Below, in pieces: positions 23,676 through 26,116 of a stretch of 26,116 nucleotides of DNA. The DNA lies in assembly GCA_020638975.1 (NCBI GenBank), contig JACKHN010000051.1, positions 1 to 26,116 of the forward strand, read 5' to 3'. Source of the stretch: Planctomycetaceae bacterium (lineage in GTDB: Bacteria; Planctomycetota; Planctomycetia; Pirellulales; Pirellulaceae). A program made the translations under genes and the position numbers. Every line of letters starts with the position of its first letter. Position 1 is the first letter of the stretch. The notes beneath the pieces were generated by a model. The model made no database searches. It was given only the letters and a program-made list of their open reading frames with translations, and was not told the DNA's origin.

Positions 23676-24179
23676 CTACGGTGCTGTCGCCGTTTGGTAG
23701 TCATCCGGTTGTGTGCGAGGCAACGTTGGTCCTCGGGAGCGAGAGTGGTTTCGCGATGCGTGCGGGCGAGATGCGACGGGGATGCGCGTTAGCTCGGCCC
23801 GTTTCTCCTGCGCTAGAAACTCCCGCTCGACCAACTCAGGATCGTACTGTGTCCAAGTCTCTCGCACGGACTTGGACTTCACTCGCCGAAGTCCGTTCCG
23901 CTGCTTGAAATCTTCCCACTCCGAGACGTAGCCGCCTTCTCGCCAGTCACGCAATGGAACTTGTGTCTGGGTTTTCAGTAGTCTCCAGTCACGAACCTGA
24001 TAACGGCCTTGCTGCGCGCTCCAGTCGAAATAGATCACTTGATCGAAGACCAAACGGCCCTGGTCGTCGTAGAAGTGGTTGACCTCGACGAGATCAACCT
24101 GGTCGACCGTCACCTCATCAGCAGGGCTGAGTGTAAAGGCGGCCATGCAGACCGCTATCTGAATGGACATGGCTCCCAC
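23676..24179 (-). CDS. Small protein of unknown function, probably exported
   Basis: 167 residues from the GTG at 24179. This start is chosen because AAGGAGG lies exactly 6 nt before it. The frame is open further up to ATG 24215 (+12 residues, MDHQHPNSRRR, giving a more basic signal peptide) and GTG 24245, but then the AGG AGG AGA run would have to be read as rare arginine codons. A hydrophobic segment (MSIQIAVCMAAFTLSPA) is followed by VDQVDLVEVNHFYDDQGRLVFDQVIYFDW, a beta-rich region with Trp-rich RYQVRDWRL and PLRDWREGGYVSEWEDF, then a basic charged tail. I recognise no enzyme motif; the N-terminal half looks like a conserved planctomycete hypothetical protein. Function unknown. Confidence 0.7.
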   Translation of the reverse strand: MGAMSIQIAVCMAAFTLSPADEVTVDQVDLVEVNHFYDDQGRLVFDQVIYFDWSAQQGRYQVRDWRLLKTQTQVPLRDWREGGYVSEWEDFKQRNGLRRVKSKSVRETWTQYDPELVEREFLAQEKRAELTRIPVASRPHASRNHSRSRGPTLPRTQPDDYQTATAP

Positions 24180-24238
24180 CGCTCTCCTCCTTGAGTTCGG
24201 GTGTTGGTGGTCCATGAACGTCCGAAGACGCCACGTAT

Positions 24239-24261
24239 TGTTCACTATCGGCTATTGAACA
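24239..24261. promoter_or_regulatory. Inverted repeat TGTTCA-N11-TGAACA, possible operator
   Basis: TGTTCA (24239-24244) and TGAACA (24256-24261) mirror each other 60-80 nt upstream of the chosen start of the small exported protein. The half-sites are short and may have arisen by chance. Confidence 0.3.
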
Positions 24262-24395
24262 GCCTGTCTAGTGAAAACTTTCGCTTCTGTACAAAAAACA
24301 CGACAGCGAGTCCATATGGAATTCCTAGCAATCGTCGAAAAATGGGCCGAAAACCGTTCCATCGCTAGAGCCTGGCCGGATACCTTGCGCGGTCA

Positions 24396-24472
24396 TGTAC
24401 GACGGCTCTCCGAAGCCGTCGAATCGCTGCTACTTCGTTGAGCGACGGGCTGCGAAGGCCCGTCGTATGTAC
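24396..24472. repeat. Short relative of the nested-palindrome repeat, copy 4
   Basis: 77 bp: CGACGGCT-ctccg-AAGCCGTCG hairpin, a 21-nt spacer, then CGACGGGCTGCGAAGGCCCGTCG (24443-24465) as a second hairpin. Outer GTACGACGG pairs with CCGTCGTA. It lacks the CAGTTTTTC head and the CTTGTGCAACTT tail of copies 1-3, so it is a sister type or core element. Confidence 0.75.
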
Positions 24473-24549
24473 GTAACCGGACAGACTCTCAGGCGTCAAC
24501 TGACGCACCCAGGCTCACTGAGTTCAGATGCACTAACAAATGCCCTGTT

Positions 24550-25746
24550 TCAGAGGCAACCTTCGCCAGCACTGACCAACGCCGAGTAGACTTCCGCATC
24601 AACTCCTGCGGTCACGAGGTAGTCGGCATCGAGAAGCGATTCGGCACATGTCTTGCCAGCAGTGTCTTGCTCATTTGCAAGAGCGTCAGCAAGGTGGACG
24701 GCGGTCAACACAACAGGTGTGGCGTACTCCAGCTTTGACGGTTCGTGATGAAACGCGACGGATTCGACGATCGAGTTGGGAAGTCCCCAGAGTGACAATA
24801 AGTACGCTCCGATCTCCGCGTGCGACGTGCCGAACCAAGTTGTTTCCACTTGCCACAGCGGCAGATCGCCGTGCGCAGCGAGTTGCTTCATGTTCACGTA
24901 CTCTTCGGTGCATTCCGCTGCCAACATAAGTTTTCCGAGGTCGTGCAACATGCCTGCAAGAAGAGCGTCGTTAGCGTCTTGAGCCGTCGATCCTAGTTGC
25001 AGTGCGATTCGGTGAGCGGTCTCGCCAACGACGAGACTATGCTGCACCAACGCTTCGATGTCGATTGCATCGTCCGATGGTTGTTTGAATTGCGAGAACA
25101 CGCTGACGGTCAGCACCAGCGATTTCACCATCTCGATTCCCAGCATGCAAACCGCTTGGCTTGGGCTGGTTATTCGTTGTGGCACACCAAAGAACGAGGA
25201 ATTGACGAGTTGCAGGATCTTGGCAGTCATTGCTACATCTTGAGCAACGATATGACCGACTCGATCAATCGATCCTCGCGGGCTGTGAAGTTCTTCGAGC
25301 AGTTCTTTGTAGATGCGGGGCATACACGGCAGATCGTTGACTTGGCCCACTAGCGCTCGCAGGGCCCGATTCGCCAATCGGTCTCGAACCTTTAAGGCTC
25401 GGATCACGTAGGTCCGTAAATCTTCGGCGCGGCACGGTTTCGATAGAAATCGATGAGCGGGGCCCAATGCCCGGAACATAGATTCCTGTGGCGACTGTCC
25501 CGACAAGATAAGCCGGACCATTTCGGGAAATTCGTCGCGTACGCGAGTCAGTAACTGGGCACCATCCATGGCCGGCATTCGCATATCCGACACAATCGTA
25601 TCGAACGAACCTCGTCGCAGGCGTTCTAACGCTTCGACGCCACTCGTCACAAATTCACTTTGGAACTCGTCAGAAAAACGCCGCATCAATCGCTGGAGTC
25701 CAGCGAGGATGAGCGGATCGTCATCGACAAATAAAACGCGAATCAT
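24550..25746 (-). CDS. Response regulator with REC and HDOD domains
   Basis: 398 residues, a cytoplasmic signalling protein. The receiver domain (about 1-125) begins MIRVLFVDDDP with acidic pocket D8-D10, the phosphoacceptor D54 in IVSDMRMPAMDG, the S/T site LILSGQ and the conserved KP in FLSKPC. The HDOD domain (about 138-335) has LPCMPRIYKELLEEL, DVAMTAKILQLVNSSFFG, AVCMLGIEMVKSLVL, HSLVVGETAHRIA, AGMLHDLGKLML and SHAEIGAYLLSLWGLP. HDOD domains are catalytically uncertain relatives of HD-GYP proteins and often act in signalling. No DNA-binding domain is present. The ATG at 25746 is chosen because the receiver fold starts there and GAAGG precedes it by 5 nt; the frame runs 6 codons further. 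No histidine kinase is adjacent. Confidence 0.92.
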   Translation of the reverse strand: MIRVLFVDDDPLILAGLQRLMRRFSDEFQSEFVTSGVEALERLRRGSFDTIVSDMRMPAMDGAQLLTRVRDEFPEMVRLILSGQSPQESMFRALGPAHRFLSKPCRAEDLRTYVIRALKVRDRLANRALRALVGQVNDLPCMPRIYKELLEELHSPRGSIDRVGHIVAQDVAMTAKILQLVNSSFFGVPQRITSPSQAVCMLGIEMVKSLVLTVSVFSQFKQPSDDAIDIEALVQHSLVVGETAHRIALQLGSTAQDANDALLAGMLHDLGKLMLAAECTEEYVNMKQLAAHGDLPLWQVETTWFGTSHAEIGAYLLSLWGLPNSIVESVAFHHEPSKLEYATPVVLTAVHLADALANEQDTAGKTCAESLLDADYLVTAGVDAEVYSALVSAGEGCL

Positions 25747-25767
25747 TGTGCCTTCAGCCCACACTTT

Positions 25768-25788
25768 GTCGCAATATCCCTTTGCGAC
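25768..25788. promoter_or_regulatory. Inverted repeat in the response regulator leader
   Basis: GTCGCAA (25768-25774), 7-nt spacer, TTGCGAC (25782-25788): a perfect 7-bp stem 22-42 nt upstream of the ATG at 25746. It could be an operator or a leader hairpin near the ribosome site. Confidence 0.45.
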
Positions 25789-25808
25789 TGCCCACTAACT
25801 TCAGAACA

Positions 25809-25824
25809 CTGCACGCGTGTGCAG
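25809..25824. promoter_or_regulatory. 16-bp hairpin/palindrome
   Basis: CTGCAC-GCGT-GTGCAG: a perfect 6-bp stem with a 4-nt loop, 63-78 nt upstream of the response regulator start. Function unknown; possible operator. Confidence 0.35.
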
Positions 25825-26116
25825 CCCGTTCTTTGTAAACGTACCTCACCGCTACGCGTTTGCCCCCGCAAGCAAGCGAGACGCACGAGGACACGCGGTG
25901 CATAGCGATTGTATCGAGCGTGCCGGCGAATCGAGGGGATCTTTCGGAAGCCTAGCTGAAGTTCAAGATACGCTCTGCGTGCGGACTTCGGCAGAACCGA
26001 ATTAACGATACACAGGGCTACAATTCATGCGAGTCGAAGCCAACGCGGCGATTTTAAGTCAGAATCAGAACTGAAGTTTTGCATTCTTTTAGGACATGCC
26101 GGATTGAGCCTTCACA

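Larger units (their letters stand above)
24180..24549. other. Intergenic region between response regulator and small exported protein
   Basis: Holds repeat copy 4 (24396-24472) and a 6-bp inverted repeat, TGTTCA-N11-TGAACA (24239-24261), just upstream of the small exported protein. No confident promoter or terminator was identified. Confidence 0.5.
25747..26116. other. Intergenic region at the window end
   Basis: Contains two inverted repeats upstream of the response regulator (25768-25788 and 25809-25824). Beyond about 25830 I see no supported gene; a TACAAT near 26020 has no -35 at the proper distance. Confidence 0.4.

Noticed and set aside
1..26116. Possible CRISPR array, prophage, transposase, tRNA or rRNA genes
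   Set aside because: No regularly spaced direct repeats, phage or transposase motifs, cloverleaf-like segments or rRNA cores were seen.

Overview
The window looks like chromosomal DNA of a planctomycete, most likely of the Pirellulaceae/Rhodopirellula type (family-level placement is inference). The evidence is an operon of the planctomycete families DUF1549/DUF1553 (PSCyt/PSD1), DUF1501 and a pre-peptidase (PPC) protein, a giant secreted protein with an N-terminal LEPR-xLL-like motif (ERLEDRNLLAGD) and a C-terminal dockerin, wide spacing between genes, and dispersed GACGGGC-type palindromic repeats. No phage, plasmid, transposase, CRISPR, tRNA or rRNA signal was seen.

Layout. 1-5173 is a housekeeping block: the 3' part of PTS enzyme I (+), then on the minus strand thioredoxin, an RpoD/SigA-like sigma factor and six-domain ribosomal protein S1. 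The S1 and sigma genes each have a visible intrinsic terminator, and thioredoxin has a near-consensus promoter. 5174-5818 is a long spacer with repeat copy 1 and a sigma-70-type promoter. 5819-10951 encodes a 1710-residue secreted multidomain protein: zincin motif, two SdrD-B-like domains, GEVED-like domain, Ig-like domains, two cohesin-like domains and a dockerin. 11032-12231 holds a small zinc-ribbon tail-anchored protein (-) and thiol peroxidase Tpx (+), with repeat copy 2 between them and copy 3 after tpx. 12821-15494 is a two-gene unit of an exported protein of unknown function and a histidine-rich lipoprotein.

15525-23302 (all minus) is the most planctomycete-specific part: PSCyt/PSD1 protein, DUF1501 protein and PPC protein, separated by only 3 and 6 nt, followed 131 nt later by an octaheme cytochrome c fused to HEAT/TPR repeats. 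The operon promoter (TTGATT-N18-TAGAAT) is overlapped by a 26-bp near-perfect palindrome, a good operator candidate. 23676-25746 holds a small exported protein of unknown function and a response regulator with a REC-HDOD architecture, separated by a shorter relative of the repeat family.

Most likely to be under-described: (i) the ~135-bp MITE-like nested-palindrome element, three copies plus a relative, all intergenic; (ii) the giant protein carrying both cohesin-like and dockerin modules; (iii) the PSCyt/DUF1501/PPC/octaheme gene group and its palindromic operator. Domain calls rest on reading motifs, with no database search.
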